A stretch of 64,000 nucleotides of DNA from positions 62,001-126,000 of the forward strand of contig NZ_JAMOHV010000003.1 of assembly GCF_024448505.1 (NCBI RefSeq), in the 5' to 3' direction. The notes under the pieces were generated by a model that was given only the letters and a program-made list of their open reading frames with translations, did not search any database and was not told the origin of the DNA. Shown here piece by piece: positions 15,584-23,540 of the stretch. The position numbers were made by a program, and so were the translations under genes. Each line of letters starts with the position of its first letter. Position 1 is the first letter of the stretch. Source of the stretch: Stutzerimonas degradans. GTDB taxonomy: Bacteria > Pseudomonadota > Gammaproteobacteria > Pseudomonadales > Pseudomonadaceae.

Positions 15584-16256
15584 GCGGCACCTCGCTGGCA
15601 TCGAACAGCGGCTGGTAGCCGAGCCGTGCGTACACGCCCAGCTGCGTCAGGCGCTGGTGGCCGGGCAGAATCTCGCCGGCCATCAGCTGCGGTCGGCAGG
15701 CGTAGTAGCTGCCCCAGTCGGCCAGCTCTTCGCCCATGCGCGCCGGATCGGCCAGGCCGAGCGCCAGCGGATCGAGCGCCAGGCGCTGGAAGCTGTTGAG
15801 CAGCGCCGGCGTGCCGGTGAACACCACCCAGCGAAAGCCCTGAGCGACCAAGAGATCGGTCAGCGCGACGATCAGCAGGCGCGCCGAGGCATTGCCAAAG
15901 GCGGCCAGGTTGCCGACCTCGACGATCTCCTCACGCGGCACCGCACGCCCGCAGCGCTGGCTCACCGCCTGCTCGATGGGCTCGTCCAGATAGCGTTCGA
16001 GAAACAGCGGCCGGCGCCGCGCGCTGCGCAGGCCGACCGCGCCCTGCACCTCGCCGTGCTCGCCATGCAGGCCGAGCAGGCAGGGCATGAAGTGCTGCAC
16101 GCGTGCGCCGTAGTGCTCGGCGAAACGCTGACGGATGAAACTTTCCAGCGCGGCGCGCCGCTCGCCGGCATCGGCCTGCGCCAGTTGCAGGCTCAGCGCC
16201 GGCTCGCGGCCGATACGTGCCAGTACATCGGTGTGATCAACCCAGGGCAGTTCCAT
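15567..16256 (-). CDS. Thermostable-haemolysin family protein (GNAT-like fold)
   Basis: The 229-residue protein matches the family named for the Vibrio thermostable (delta) haemolysin: FIRQRFAEHYGARVQHFMPCLLGL, GLRSARRRPLFLERYLDEPIE and EEIVEVGNLAAFGNASARLLIVALTDLL. The order of strands and helices resembles GNAT acyltransferases, and there is no signal peptide, so an enzyme role seems more likely than a secreted toxin. It is the first gene of a seven-gene operon and overlaps the acyl-activating enzyme gene; it could transfer the activated acyl group. GAGGTTCCCCG precedes the ATG at 16256. Confidence 0.78.
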   Translation of the reverse strand: MELPWVDHTDVLARIGREPALSLQLAQADAGERRAALESFIRQRFAEHYGARVQHFMPCLLGLHGEHGEVQGAVGLRSARRRPLFLERYLDEPIEQAVSQRCGRAVPREEIVEVGNLAAFGNASARLLIVALTDLLVAQGFRWVVFTGTPALLNSFQRLALDPLALGLADPARMGEELADWGSYYACRPQLMAGEILPGHQRLTQLGVYARLGYQPLFDASEVPHAACS

Positions 16257-16302
16257 CGGGGAACCTCGGTTAGGAATCTGGGCTGGATTGTTGGACGGCA
16301 AA

Positions 16303-16319
16303 CTTAAGCCAGTCTTAAG
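16303..16319. promoter_or_regulatory. PmrA/QseB-type box CTTAAG-N5-CTTAAG
   Basis: CTTAAGCCAGTCTTAAG is a perfect direct (and self-palindromic) 11-bp-period repeat, the form bound by PmrA and QseB regulators. It begins 47 bp upstream of the thermostable-haemolysin start, a position suited to activation of the operon that encodes a PmrA/QseB-like regulator at its end. It could also affect the divergent gene at 16462. Confidence 0.7.
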
Positions 16320-16351
16320 CCGGTGCGGCTGCAATGACCTGGCGCAAGAAC

Positions 16352-16369
16352 GACGTTTTTTTCACATTC
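16352..16369 (+). promoter_or_regulatory. Candidate ColR box, identical to 22778-22795
   Basis: The 18-bp sequence GACGTTTTTTTCACATTC occurs here 92 bp before the SdiA-regulated gene, and again, base for base, upstream of warA. Because warA follows colRS, ColR is the most likely binder. The core TTTTTCAC agrees with the published ColR consensus as I remember it. Confidence 0.55.
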
Positions 16370-16461
16370 CCCCGGCTATGTTCGGCGCACCGTTCAGCGC
16401 GCCGGGCGACCGCCGCTGCATGCGCCGAACCGATCTGCCAGGCCGGCCAAGGAGCCCCGCG

Positions 16462-17430
16462 ATGAAGCAAACCCGTGCGATGCCGTCGATTGCGCCGAAT
16501 GGCCTGCCGCGCCTGAACGCACTGCCCAAGCGGGTCTATCGCTGGCTCGGCCTGGGGCTGCTGCTGGCGATCGGGCTGGCGGTCGGGGTGGCGTTGCACT
16601 GGGACGAGCGGCTGTATTTCAACCTGACGCATGCGGCGCCGGTCGCCGGGGCGGAAACCACGGATCGCTGGTTGCCGGACTATCGCGTGCTGATCGAGGC
16701 CAAGCCGGTGGCCGGTATCACCCGCAACCTGTCGGCGATCACCTACGACCGCGACCTTGACCGCCTGCTCGGCGTGATCAACGGCGGACCGACGCAGATC
16801 GTGGTGCTGAGCAAGACCGGCGAACTGCTCGAACGCTTCCCGCTGCGCGGCTTCGGCGACATCGAAGGGCTGGCCTACCTGGGCGGCGGCCGCGTCGCGG
16901 TGTCCGACGAGCGCAACCAGCAGCTGAGCATCTTCCAGCTGCCGACGCGGCCGCGTGCCATCGATATCGCCGAGGCGCAGTTCTTCTCGCTGGGCATCAA
17001 CCTCAACGGCAACAAGGGTTTCGAGGGGGTGACCTACGATGTCGCCGGCGATCGCCTGTTCGTTGCCAAGGAGCGCGATCCACGCCAGCTCTACGAAATC
17101 GGCGGGCTGGCGGCGAGCCTGGACGGGCGTATGCAGCTGAGCATTCGCGACCGCAGCGACTGGATCGCCGATCAGGTGTTCGCCACCGATCTGTCGGACC
17201 TGCAGTTCGACGCCGAAACCGGCCACCTGATCCTGCTCAGCGACGAGTCTCGTCTGCTGATGGAACTCGATGGCGACGGCCGCATGCGCAGCTATCGCGG
17301 CCTCGGCCTGTTTAGCGATCTGCAGCGTTCGGCGCCGCAGCCCGAGGGCGTGACCATCGACAACGACGGCACGCTCTATGTGGTCAGCGAGCCCAACCTG
17401 TTCTACAGCTTCCGCCGCCAGGGCAGTTAG
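16462..17430 (+). CDS. SdiA-regulated domain (YjiK-like) membrane-anchored beta-propeller protein
   Basis: The 322-residue protein has one N-terminal transmembrane anchor (about residues 28-48) and a periplasmic region typical of the SdiA-regulated/YjiK family: RNLSAITYDRDLDRLLGVINGG, LRGFGDIEGLAYLGGG, LNGNKGFEGVTYDVAGDRLFVAKERDP and PQPEGVTIDNDGTLYVVSEPN. These are the blades of a beta-propeller resembling esterase or phytase-like lactonase folds. Function is unknown. AAGGAGCCCCGCG fixes the start at 16462. A candidate ColR box at 16352 suggests it belongs to the envelope-stress regulon. Confidence 0.8.
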   Translation: MKQTRAMPSIAPNGLPRLNALPKRVYRWLGLGLLLAIGLAVGVALHWDERLYFNLTHAAPVAGAETTDRWLPDYRVLIEAKPVAGITRNLSAITYDRDLDRLLGVINGGPTQIVVLSKTGELLERFPLRGFGDIEGLAYLGGGRVAVSDERNQQLSIFQLPTRPRAIDIAEAQFFSLGINLNGNKGFEGVTYDVAGDRLFVAKERDPRQLYEIGGLAASLDGRMQLSIRDRSDWIADQVFATDLSDLQFDAETGHLILLSDESRLLMELDGDGRMRSYRGLGLFSDLQRSAPQPEGVTIDNDGTLYVVSEPNLFYSFRRQGS

Positions 17431-17460
17431 CGCCTGCCCTCGGTCAGGCAACGCCAAGGC

Positions 17461-17477
17461 CTTCACGCGGCCTTCAC
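17461..17477 (+). promoter_or_regulatory. Direct repeat CTTCAC-N5-CTTCAC
   Basis: Two CTTCAC hexamers lie exactly 11 bp apart, the spacing used by OmpR-family response regulators. It is 103 bp upstream of the lipoprotein gene at 17580. The binder is unknown; ColR and the QseB-like regulator are both encoded nearby. Confidence 0.4.
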
Positions 17478-17579
17478 ATCGATTTGACGAAACCCTGACG
17501 GGTCCCCGCGCAGACTGCTTTCACTGCCGGGGGTTGCACTGCGCCGCCGGCTTCCTGCCTGCCACGCCGGGGTGCCCCG

Positions 17580-17969
17580 ATGACCGCTCGTCTGCTTCGT
17601 TCCACTCGCCATAACCGCCCGACCCTGTTGGTGCTGCTGCTCGCCGGGTTATCCCTGGCCGGCTGCCAGAGTGCGACCCCTCAGCTGTCGGACGACTATC
17701 CGCCGGAGTATGCCGCCGGTTTCGGCGATGGTTGCGCCAGTGGCCGCCAGGCCGGCGGCGCGCTGACGCAGTTCCGCAAGGACGTGCCGCGCTACCTGGG
17801 TCAGCCGCTGTATGCCGAGGGCTGGAACGACGGCTATCGCCAGTGCCAGGCGTTGCTGCAAGCGCGCAGCGGGCTCGACGAGCGGCGCGGCAATGCGCTG
17901 GAGCGCCAGCGCGACCGCGAGTGGCGCCACCATGTCGATCAGGCCAAGGCGCAGGCGCTGCATCGCTGA
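17580..17969 (+). CDS. Small outer-membrane lipoprotein of unknown function
   Basis: The 129-residue precursor has a type II signal peptide with lipobox LAGC (Cys at about residue 28; the next residue is Gln, which favours outer-membrane sorting). The mature part contains two similar short motifs, EYAAGFGDGC and YAEGWNDGYRQC, suggesting a small internal repeat with paired cysteines, then a charged C-terminal helix. I do not recognise a named family. It converges with the PAP2 gene 21 bp downstream and sits in the ColRS envelope block. Confidence 0.75.
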   Translation: MTARLLRSTRHNRPTLLVLLLAGLSLAGCQSATPQLSDDYPPEYAAGFGDGCASGRQAGGALTQFRKDVPRYLGQPLYAEGWNDGYRQCQALLQARSGLDERRGNALERQRDREWRHHVDQAKAQALHR

Positions 17970-17990
17970 CCGGCTGCGCCAGGCCGCCGC

Positions 17991-18731
17991 CTAGGTCGTG
18001 GCGGTCGCAACGATGCCTGGTGCCGGCGTCGCTGCGCGGCGGTAGAGCAGCAGCCGGTAGCAGGCCAGGCAGATCGTCCAGTCGAACAGCAGCGTCCACA
18101 GGTTGTGCGAAGCGAAGTGCGCGCCCTGCATCACCCGGCCCGCCGACATCAGCGTGCCCAGTGCCAGCGCCACGCCCAGCGCGATGTGCGCCAGGCGCGG
18201 ACGGCGGTCGCGCAGGACGAAGTACAGCGCCAGCAGCGAGAAACCGGCCGACGCGTGGCCGCCGGGCCAGCAGCGTCCCGGCTTCAGCGTCGGCGCGCGT
18301 TCGGCCAGCAGCGGCGTGAACGTCTCCGTGCCGCCGAATTCGCTCAGGCTCCACGGGCAATGCACGCCGGTGAGCGTCTTCAGCGGCGAGACGATGCTGG
18401 TCGACAGCCCCAGCGCCAGCACCAGGTAGCCCAGCGGCCGGCGCCAGCGCGCCAGGCGTGTGGGCATCAGGCTGAGCAGGAAGCCGGCGATGGCCAGCAC
18501 GCCGATCAAGATCACCAACTGCTTGACGCGGTCATGCAGGAAATCCTCGAGCAGCCAGCTGTGCCGGCCGACGAAGCCTGCACCGGGCTCGTAGAACAGC
18601 CGCGACAGGGCGAAATCCAGCTGGCTCGGTTCGCCGATCAGCAGCGCCGCCATCAACAGCGCGGGCAGGCCGAAGCCGAGGAGGAAGTTGAACGGCCGGC
18701 TGCCGTCGACGGTTGGCGCGAGAACGGACAT
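17991..18731 (-). CDS. PAP2-family membrane phosphatase
   Basis: The 246-residue protein has about six transmembrane helices and the three PAP2 motifs in a modified form: KTLTGVHCPW, CWPGGHASAGFS and SAGRVMQGAHFASHNLW, with both catalytic histidines kept. Such enzymes remove phosphate from lipids such as lipid A, undecaprenyl pyrophosphate or phosphatidylglycerol phosphate at the periplasmic face of the inner membrane. It is 39 bp downstream of the LtaS-like gene on the same strand, so the two are probably cotranscribed and act on envelope lipids or glycans. Confidence 0.85.
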   Translation of the reverse strand: MSVLAPTVDGSRPFNFLLGFGLPALLMAALLIGEPSQLDFALSRLFYEPGAGFVGRHSWLLEDFLHDRVKQLVILIGVLAIAGFLLSLMPTRLARWRRPLGYLVLALGLSTSIVSPLKTLTGVHCPWSLSEFGGTETFTPLLAERAPTLKPGRCWPGGHASAGFSLLALYFVLRDRRPRLAHIALGVALALGTLMSAGRVMQGAHFASHNLWTLLFDWTICLACYRLLLYRRAATPAPGIVATATT

Positions 18732-18770
18732 GGGGGCTCCAGAGGCGCCGCGGGCGGCGCCGGCGAGGGG

Positions 18771-20729
18771 TTAGCGTTGGCTGAGCCGGTCGGCCGGCGC
18801 CTGCGTGGGCTGCCAGCTGAGCAGCGCGTGCTGGTAGTCGTAGCTGGCGCCCTGGTAGTAGGCGATGTCGCGGCGAACCAGCGGATCGTCCGCCGCGGCG
18901 CTGGACTCACGGCTCGCGCCGCGCGCGTCGTCGTGGCGGCGCACGCCCTGGCGCGGGCTGAGGATCGCCAGGTCCTGGCCGTCGAACAGCCCCAGGTGCT
19001 GATAGTTGCCGATCAGCGCGCGGCCCGGCGCGGCGTCCGCGCGTAGCAGGTTGCGGCCGAAGAAGGTCGAGACGTAGTCCATGTTCAACAGGCCGAGCAG
19101 GGTCGGCGCCAGATCGATCTGGCTGGCCACGCCGGTGAATTCGCGCGGCTCGATCAGCCCCGGCGCGTAGATGAACAGCGGAATGTGGTAGTTGGCCACC
19201 GGCAGGTCCTGCGAGCCGGCGCTGCCGGCGGTGTGGTCGGCGACGAAGACGAACAGCGTGTTGGCGAACCATGGCTTGCCGCGCGCCTGGGCGAGGAATT
19301 CGCCGATGGCGTAGTCGGTGTACTTCACCGCGCCTTCGCGGCCTTCGCCGGAGGGGATGTCGATGCGTCCGTCCGGGTAGCTGTAGGGGCGGTGGTTGGA
19401 GGTGGTCATCAGCTGCAGCAGGAACGGCTTGCCGGCGGCGTGATCGGCGTCGGCTTCGTGCAGCGCCAGCCGGTAAAGGTCTTCGTCGGCCATGCCCCAG
19501 GCGTTCTTGAAGTGGATGTCCGCCTCGTCCGCACTGCTCTGGTCGACCACGCGGTAGCCGTTGCCGCTGAAGAACGCGCTCATGTTGTCGAAATAGCCGC
19601 GCCCGCCGTAGAGGAACACGCTGTCGTAGCCCTTGCTGGCGAGCTGCTGGCCGAGGCTGGCGAAGCCGCTCTCGCGGCCGATGCGCTTGACAATCGAACG
19701 CCCTGGCGTCGGCGGCACCGACAAGGTGATGGCCTCCAGGCCTCGGTCGGTGCGCGTGCCGGTGGCGTAGAAATCGGTGAAGAACAGGCTCTGCCGGCGC
19801 AGTGCGTCGAGGTTGGGCGTCAGCCCGCGGGTGTCGCCGAAGCTGCCGAGGTATTTGGCGCTGAGGCTCTCCACCGTGACCAGCACGATGTTTAGTGGCC
19901 GCGCTGCGCCGGGGTTGTCGATCACTCGGCGGATGTCCAGTGGATCACTGCCGATGAATCGCGCATTCGGCTCGCCGACTTCGGCGCGCAGGTCGTTGCC
20001 GACCGCCTGCTCGGGCAGGGTGGCGTAGAACTGCGGGTAGTCCAGCTCGTTGTTGCGGAACGCGGCGAAGAACTGGAACGGGCCGTTGCTCGCCAGTTCG
20101 CGCTGGTAGGCGTTGCCGCCGCTGCCGCGCGGGAAGTCCTGGCCGACCAGCAGCCCGGCACCGAGCGCCGCCGCCAGCAGGCTGGCCAGGGCCGTTGCAC
20201 GCCCGCGTCGGCCCAGGCTCGGTTCAGCCAGCGCGCGGCGCAGCAGCGGCTGCAGCGCGGTCATGGCGAGCAGCGTGAGCAGGGCCAGCAGCGTCAGCAG
20301 GACAAAGACCGGGTAGGACTCGCGGATATTGGCGAGCACCTCGTCGGAGTACACCAGATAGTCCACGGCGATGAAGTTGAAGCGCACGCCGAACTCGTCC
20401 CAGAACAGCCATTCGGCGAGCGCGGTGAACAGCATCGCATACAGGCTCAGACCCAGCAGCAGTTGCAGCGCGAGCCGATGCCAGCGGCGGTGCCAGATGC
20501 GCGTCGGGCATGCCAGCAGGTAGAGCGCCAGCGGCAGCGCGGCGAAGGCCAGGTAGGCCAGGTCATAGACCAGCCCCACGGCATAGATCTGCAGCAGGCT
20601 GCCCGCACCTCCGGCCGCGTCCGTCCAGTGGGCGGCGAGCAGCACGCTGCGGGTGAGCAGGAACACGCCCAGCCAGAGGCCGAGCAGCAGGGACAGGTAA
20701 CGAAGCTGAGCATGGCGCAGAAGAGGCAT
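18771..20729 (-). CDS. LtaS-type sulfatase/phosphotransferase membrane enzyme (first of two)
   Basis: The 652-residue protein has five N-terminal membrane helices (to about residue 190) and a large periplasmic alkaline-phosphatase-superfamily domain. NIVLVTVESLSAKYLG holds the first metal-binding Glu, TGTRTDRGLEAI the nucleophilic Thr, and FVADHTA the DH metal pair. Family members transfer phosphoglycerol or phosphoethanolamine from phospholipid to a glycan or lipid A. The acceptor here is unknown. The promoter is divergent from colR, and a ColR-box-like site on this strand (20791-20815) suggests ColR control. Confidence 0.85.
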   Translation of the reverse strand: MPLLRHAQLRYLSLLLGLWLGVFLLTRSVLLAAHWTDAAGGAGSLLQIYAVGLVYDLAYLAFAALPLALYLLACPTRIWHRRWHRLALQLLLGLSLYAMLFTALAEWLFWDEFGVRFNFIAVDYLVYSDEVLANIRESYPVFVLLTLLALLTLLAMTALQPLLRRALAEPSLGRRGRATALASLLAAALGAGLLVGQDFPRGSGGNAYQRELASNGPFQFFAAFRNNELDYPQFYATLPEQAVGNDLRAEVGEPNARFIGSDPLDIRRVIDNPGAARPLNIVLVTVESLSAKYLGSFGDTRGLTPNLDALRRQSLFFTDFYATGTRTDRGLEAITLSVPPTPGRSIVKRIGRESGFASLGQQLASKGYDSVFLYGGRGYFDNMSAFFSGNGYRVVDQSSADEADIHFKNAWGMADEDLYRLALHEADADHAAGKPFLLQLMTTSNHRPYSYPDGRIDIPSGEGREGAVKYTDYAIGEFLAQARGKPWFANTLFVFVADHTAGSAGSQDLPVANYHIPLFIYAPGLIEPREFTGVASQIDLAPTLLGLLNMDYVSTFFGRNLLRADAAPGRALIGNYQHLGLFDGQDLAILSPRQGVRRHDDARGASRESSAAADDPLVRRDIAYYQGASYDYQHALLSWQPTQAPADRLSQR

Positions 20730-20790
20730 CGTATGATTCCACGGCGAGGTTGAACGCGCCGGAGTCTGCGCGCGCCCTTGTGAGGCCTTC

Positions 20791-20815
20791 GTAAAGAAGC
20801 CGTGAAAATTTCGTC
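20791..20815 (-). promoter_or_regulatory. Weaker ColR-box-like site in the colR/ltaS-like divergent promoter
   Basis: Read on the minus strand, this site matches the warA site at 22778-22802 at 16 of 25 positions, including GACG at the start and the TTTTCAC core. It lies about 62 bp upstream of the LtaS-like gene and 17 bp upstream of colR. Confidence 0.4.
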
Positions 20816-20831
20816 ATCCGCGTGAGGCGAC

Positions 20832-21515
20832 ATGCGCATCCTGGTCATCGAAGACAACCGCGACATCCTGGCCAACGTGCTGGACTATCTGGAACTCAAG
20901 GGCTACGTGGTCGACTGCGCGCAGGACGGCCTCGGCGGCCTGCACTTGGCCGCGACCCAGGACTACGACCTGATCGTGCTGGACGTGATGCTGCCGGGCA
21001 TCGACGGCTATCAGGTGTGCAAGCGCCTGCGCGAGGACGCCGGACGCGATACACCGATCATCATGCTCACCGCCCGCGACGCGCTGGCCGACCGCCTGCA
21101 AGGGCTGGGCGTGGGCGCCGATGATTACCTGGTCAAGCCGTTCGCGCTGTCCGAGCTGGTGGCGCGCATCGAGGCGATCTTGCGGCGCAGCCAGGGCGCG
21201 CGCAAACGCCAGCTGCAGGTCGGCGACCTGCATTACGACCTCGACACGCTGCAGGCCAGCCGTGCCGGCCAGCCGCTGCGGCTCAACCCCATCGGCCACA
21301 AGCTGCTGGCGCTGCTGATGCAGAAGAGCCCGGCGGTGGTGCGCCGCGAACAGCTGGAAGAGGCGCTGTGGGGCGACGACATTCCCGACAGCGACAGCCT
21401 GCGCAGCCACATCCACCAGCTGCGCCAGGTACTCGACAAACCCTTCGACCGACCGCTGCTGCACACCGTGCATGGCGTCGGTTTCCGGCTGGCGGAGGAC
21501 GGCGATGCTCGCTAA
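20832..21515 (+). CDS. colR: Response regulator ColR
   Basis: The 227-residue OmpR-family regulator has phospho-acceptor Asp51 (LIVLDVMLPGIDG), LTARDA and LVKPFA, and a winged-helix domain whose recognition region reads SDSLRSHIHQLRQVLDKPF. Synteny with a ColS-like kinase, a WarA-type methyltransferase and a WarB/InaA-type kinase supports the name. In P. putida, ColR protects the envelope against metal and phenol stress by activating lipid- and LPS-modifying genes. TGAGGCGAC precedes the ATG, and colS overlaps by 11 bp. Confidence 0.85.
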   Translation: MRILVIEDNRDILANVLDYLELKGYVVDCAQDGLGGLHLAATQDYDLIVLDVMLPGIDGYQVCKRLREDAGRDTPIIMLTARDALADRLQGLGVGADDYLVKPFALSELVARIEAILRRSQGARKRQLQVGDLHYDLDTLQASRAGQPLRLNPIGHKLLALLMQKSPAVVRREQLEEALWGDDIPDSDSLRSHIHQLRQVLDKPFDRPLLHTVHGVGFRLAEDGDAR

Positions 21516-22779
21516 ACAACCCTTCGCCCGGCGCATCGTCATCGCCTTCACGCTGATGACGCTGCTGGTCAGTGGCGTGTTTTCCATCGGCATCGTGGCG
21601 GTGGTGTACTTCATCGAGGCGCAGCTGGTCACCGAGGAAATGAGCCGCGAGATGGATACCGTACTCGACGTTGACCTGGCCCACGGCCAGGCGCCGCGCC
21701 TGGATGCCAGCACGCGCTTCTTCGCCTCCGGCTTGCCGCAGTACGGCCTGCCGGAAGAACTCGCCGCGCTCGCGCCGGGGTTCACTGAACTGGTGCGCGA
21801 CGACGAGGCCTTCTACGTGTTCGTCCGCGACCTGGCGGGCGAGCGCTACGTGCTAATGGAAGATCAGAACGAGTTCGAGGCCCGCGAGAATGCGCTGTTC
21901 AACGTGGTGCTCGCCGGCTTCGTGCTCAGCGTGCTCGGCGCCTGGGGGCTGGGGCGGCTGATGGCGAACCGGGTGATGGCGCCGGTCAGCCGGCTGGCCA
22001 ATCAGGTGCGCCATCGCGACCAGCTGCATCCGCTGGCGCCGCCGCTGGCGTTGCAGTATCCGGACGACGAGGTGGGGCACCTGGCCGCCGCCTTCGACAG
22101 CACGCTTGGCCAGCTGCGCCGCACCCTGGAACGCGAGCGGTTGTTCACCTCCGACGTCAGCCATGAGCTGCGCACACCGCTGATGGTGGTACTCGGCGCC
22201 TGCGAACTGCTCGAACAGGCCGCGCTGCCGCCACGGGCGCAGCAGCAGGCGGCGCGCATCCAGCGTGCCGCGCAGGAAATGCACGAGCTGGTGGAAACCT
22301 TCCTGCTGCTGGCGCGCGCGCGGCCGGAGCAGGCCTCGTTCGGTGGCGACGCGACGCTGGCCAGCGTCGCCACCGAACAGAGCGAGCGCTGGGGGCCGCT
22401 GCTGGCGGAGAAGGGCCTGGACTTCGTGCTGAAGATCGAAGGTGAAGACCACGGCGCCTACAACCGCACGCTGCTCGGCACGGTGATGTCCAACCTGCTG
22501 CGCAACGCGTTGCACTACACCGACAACGGCAGCGTGACGCTGGTGCTTGCCGACGGCGGTTTTCGGGTCGAGGACAGCGGCGTGGGTATCCCACCGGACC
22601 AGCAGGAGCGCATGTTCCAGCCGTTCGTGCGCGGCGCCGAAGGGCGTGGCGAGGGGCTGGGTTTGGGGCTGTCGCTGGTCAAGCGAATCTGCGCGCACCA
22701 GGGCTGGGACGTCGGTATAACGTCGCGCGAGCCGCAGGGCAGCTGTTTCCGGGTGCGTTTGTCGGATCGCGTCATTTGA
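21505..22779 (+). CDS. colS: Sensor histidine kinase ColS
   Basis: The 424-residue kinase has transmembrane helices at about 12-36 and 130-150 around a roughly 95-residue periplasmic loop, then HAMP, HisKA (His220 in SDVSHELRTPL) and HATPase boxes (NLLRNALHYTD, DSGVG, GEGLGLGLSLV). The loop contains an ExxE motif at 125-128 (EARE) close to the second membrane helix, as in P. putida ColS, where such a motif senses excess iron and zinc. The start at 21505 follows GGAGGACGGCG inside the end of colR. Confidence 0.85.
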   Translation: MLAKQPFARRIVIAFTLMTLLVSGVFSIGIVAVVYFIEAQLVTEEMSREMDTVLDVDLAHGQAPRLDASTRFFASGLPQYGLPEELAALAPGFTELVRDDEAFYVFVRDLAGERYVLMEDQNEFEARENALFNVVLAGFVLSVLGAWGLGRLMANRVMAPVSRLANQVRHRDQLHPLAPPLALQYPDDEVGHLAAAFDSTLGQLRRTLERERLFTSDVSHELRTPLMVVLGACELLEQAALPPRAQQQAARIQRAAQEMHELVETFLLLARARPEQASFGGDATLASVATEQSERWGPLLAEKGLDFVLKIEGEDHGAYNRTLLGTVMSNLLRNALHYTDNGSVTLVLADGGFRVEDSGVGIPPDQQERMFQPFVRGAEGRGEGLGLGLSLVKRICAHQGWDVGITSREPQGSCFRVRLSDRVI

Positions 22780-22795
22780 CGTTTTTTTCACATTC
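22778..22795 (+). promoter_or_regulatory. Candidate ColR box upstream of warA
   Basis: The 18-bp motif begins within the colS stop codon and ends 65 bp before the warA ATG. It is identical to 16352-16369. Its placement means warA-warB-dgkA can be transcribed from their own ColR-dependent promoter as well as by read-through. Confidence 0.6.
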
Positions 22796-22860
22796 TTTTG
22801 ACAGCGCGTTGATCCCGGCCTCGCTAGTGTGGCGTCACCATCCCAACCGGAACGCCCGCC

Positions 22861-23538
22861 ATGACGAGATCGAGCCCCATCGAACTGGAGTTCTCGCGCA
22901 AGTACGATCGCGAGCACGCCCATCAGTACCTGGAAAAGCACCAGGACGGCCTGGCGCGGCGCCTGTCGCACTGGCGTGACGAGCAGCTGGCGCGGCGAGC
23001 GCTGAAGGTCGCCGGCGATCCCGATCTGGTGCTCGACCTGCCCTGTGGCGCCGGGCGCTTCTGGCCGCTGCTGGCCGAGCATCCGAGCCGGATGATCTTC
23101 GCCGCAGACAACTCCGCCGACATGCTGGCCATCGCCCAAGGCGCGCAGCCGCTGGAAGTGGTCAAGCGCGTGGAAACCTTCCAGACCTCGGCGTTCGCCA
23201 TCGACATGGGCGACAACGCGGTGGACTGCATCTTCTGCATGCGCCTGCTGCACCACATCGCCGACCCGCAGCACCGCCTGGCGATGCTGCGCGAGTTCCA
23301 CCGCGTCACCCGCGACACGCTGATCGTCTCGCTGTGGGTGGACGGCAACTACAAGGCCTGGAAGCGCAAGCGTCTGGAGTGTCGGCGGCCGGCCAAGGAC
23401 AACCAGAACCGCTTCGTCGTCGCCCGTTCGACCATCGAGGCAGAGTTCGCCCAGGCCGGTTTCGACATCCTCGAGCACCGCGACTTCCTGCCCGGCTACG
23501 CCATGTGGCGGGTCTACGTGCTGCGCAAGCGGGGGTGA
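22861..23538 (+). CDS. warA: SAM-dependent methyltransferase (WarA-like)
   Basis: The 225-residue class I methyltransferase has motif I VLDLPCGAGRFWPLL, an acidic end of strand 2 (IFAADNS) and a hydrophobic post-I region (CIFCMRLLHHIAD). In ColRS-linked clusters this gene (warA) is associated with LPS modification together with warB; I infer that role from position. The substrate is not known to me. It precedes warB with a 2-bp gap and follows colS with an 81-bp gap that contains the ColR-type box. Confidence 0.8.
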   Translation: MTRSSPIELEFSRKYDREHAHQYLEKHQDGLARRLSHWRDEQLARRALKVAGDPDLVLDLPCGAGRFWPLLAEHPSRMIFAADNSADMLAIAQGAQPLEVVKRVETFQTSAFAIDMGDNAVDCIFCMRLLHHIADPQHRLAMLREFHRVTRDTLIVSLWVDGNYKAWKRKRLECRRPAKDNQNRFVVARSTIEAEFAQAGFDILEHRDFLPGYAMWRVYVLRKRG

Positions 23539-23540
23539 GC

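Noticed and set aside
13985-15799. 604-codon plus-strand frame over the acyl-activating enzyme gene
   Set aside because: Antisense shadow; the minus-strand frames give coherent adenylate-forming and haemolysin-family proteins.
15567-16256. Secreted haemolysin or toxin role for the thermostable-haemolysin-family protein
   Set aside because: There is no signal peptide, and the operon context is enzymatic; the family name does not establish a toxin here.
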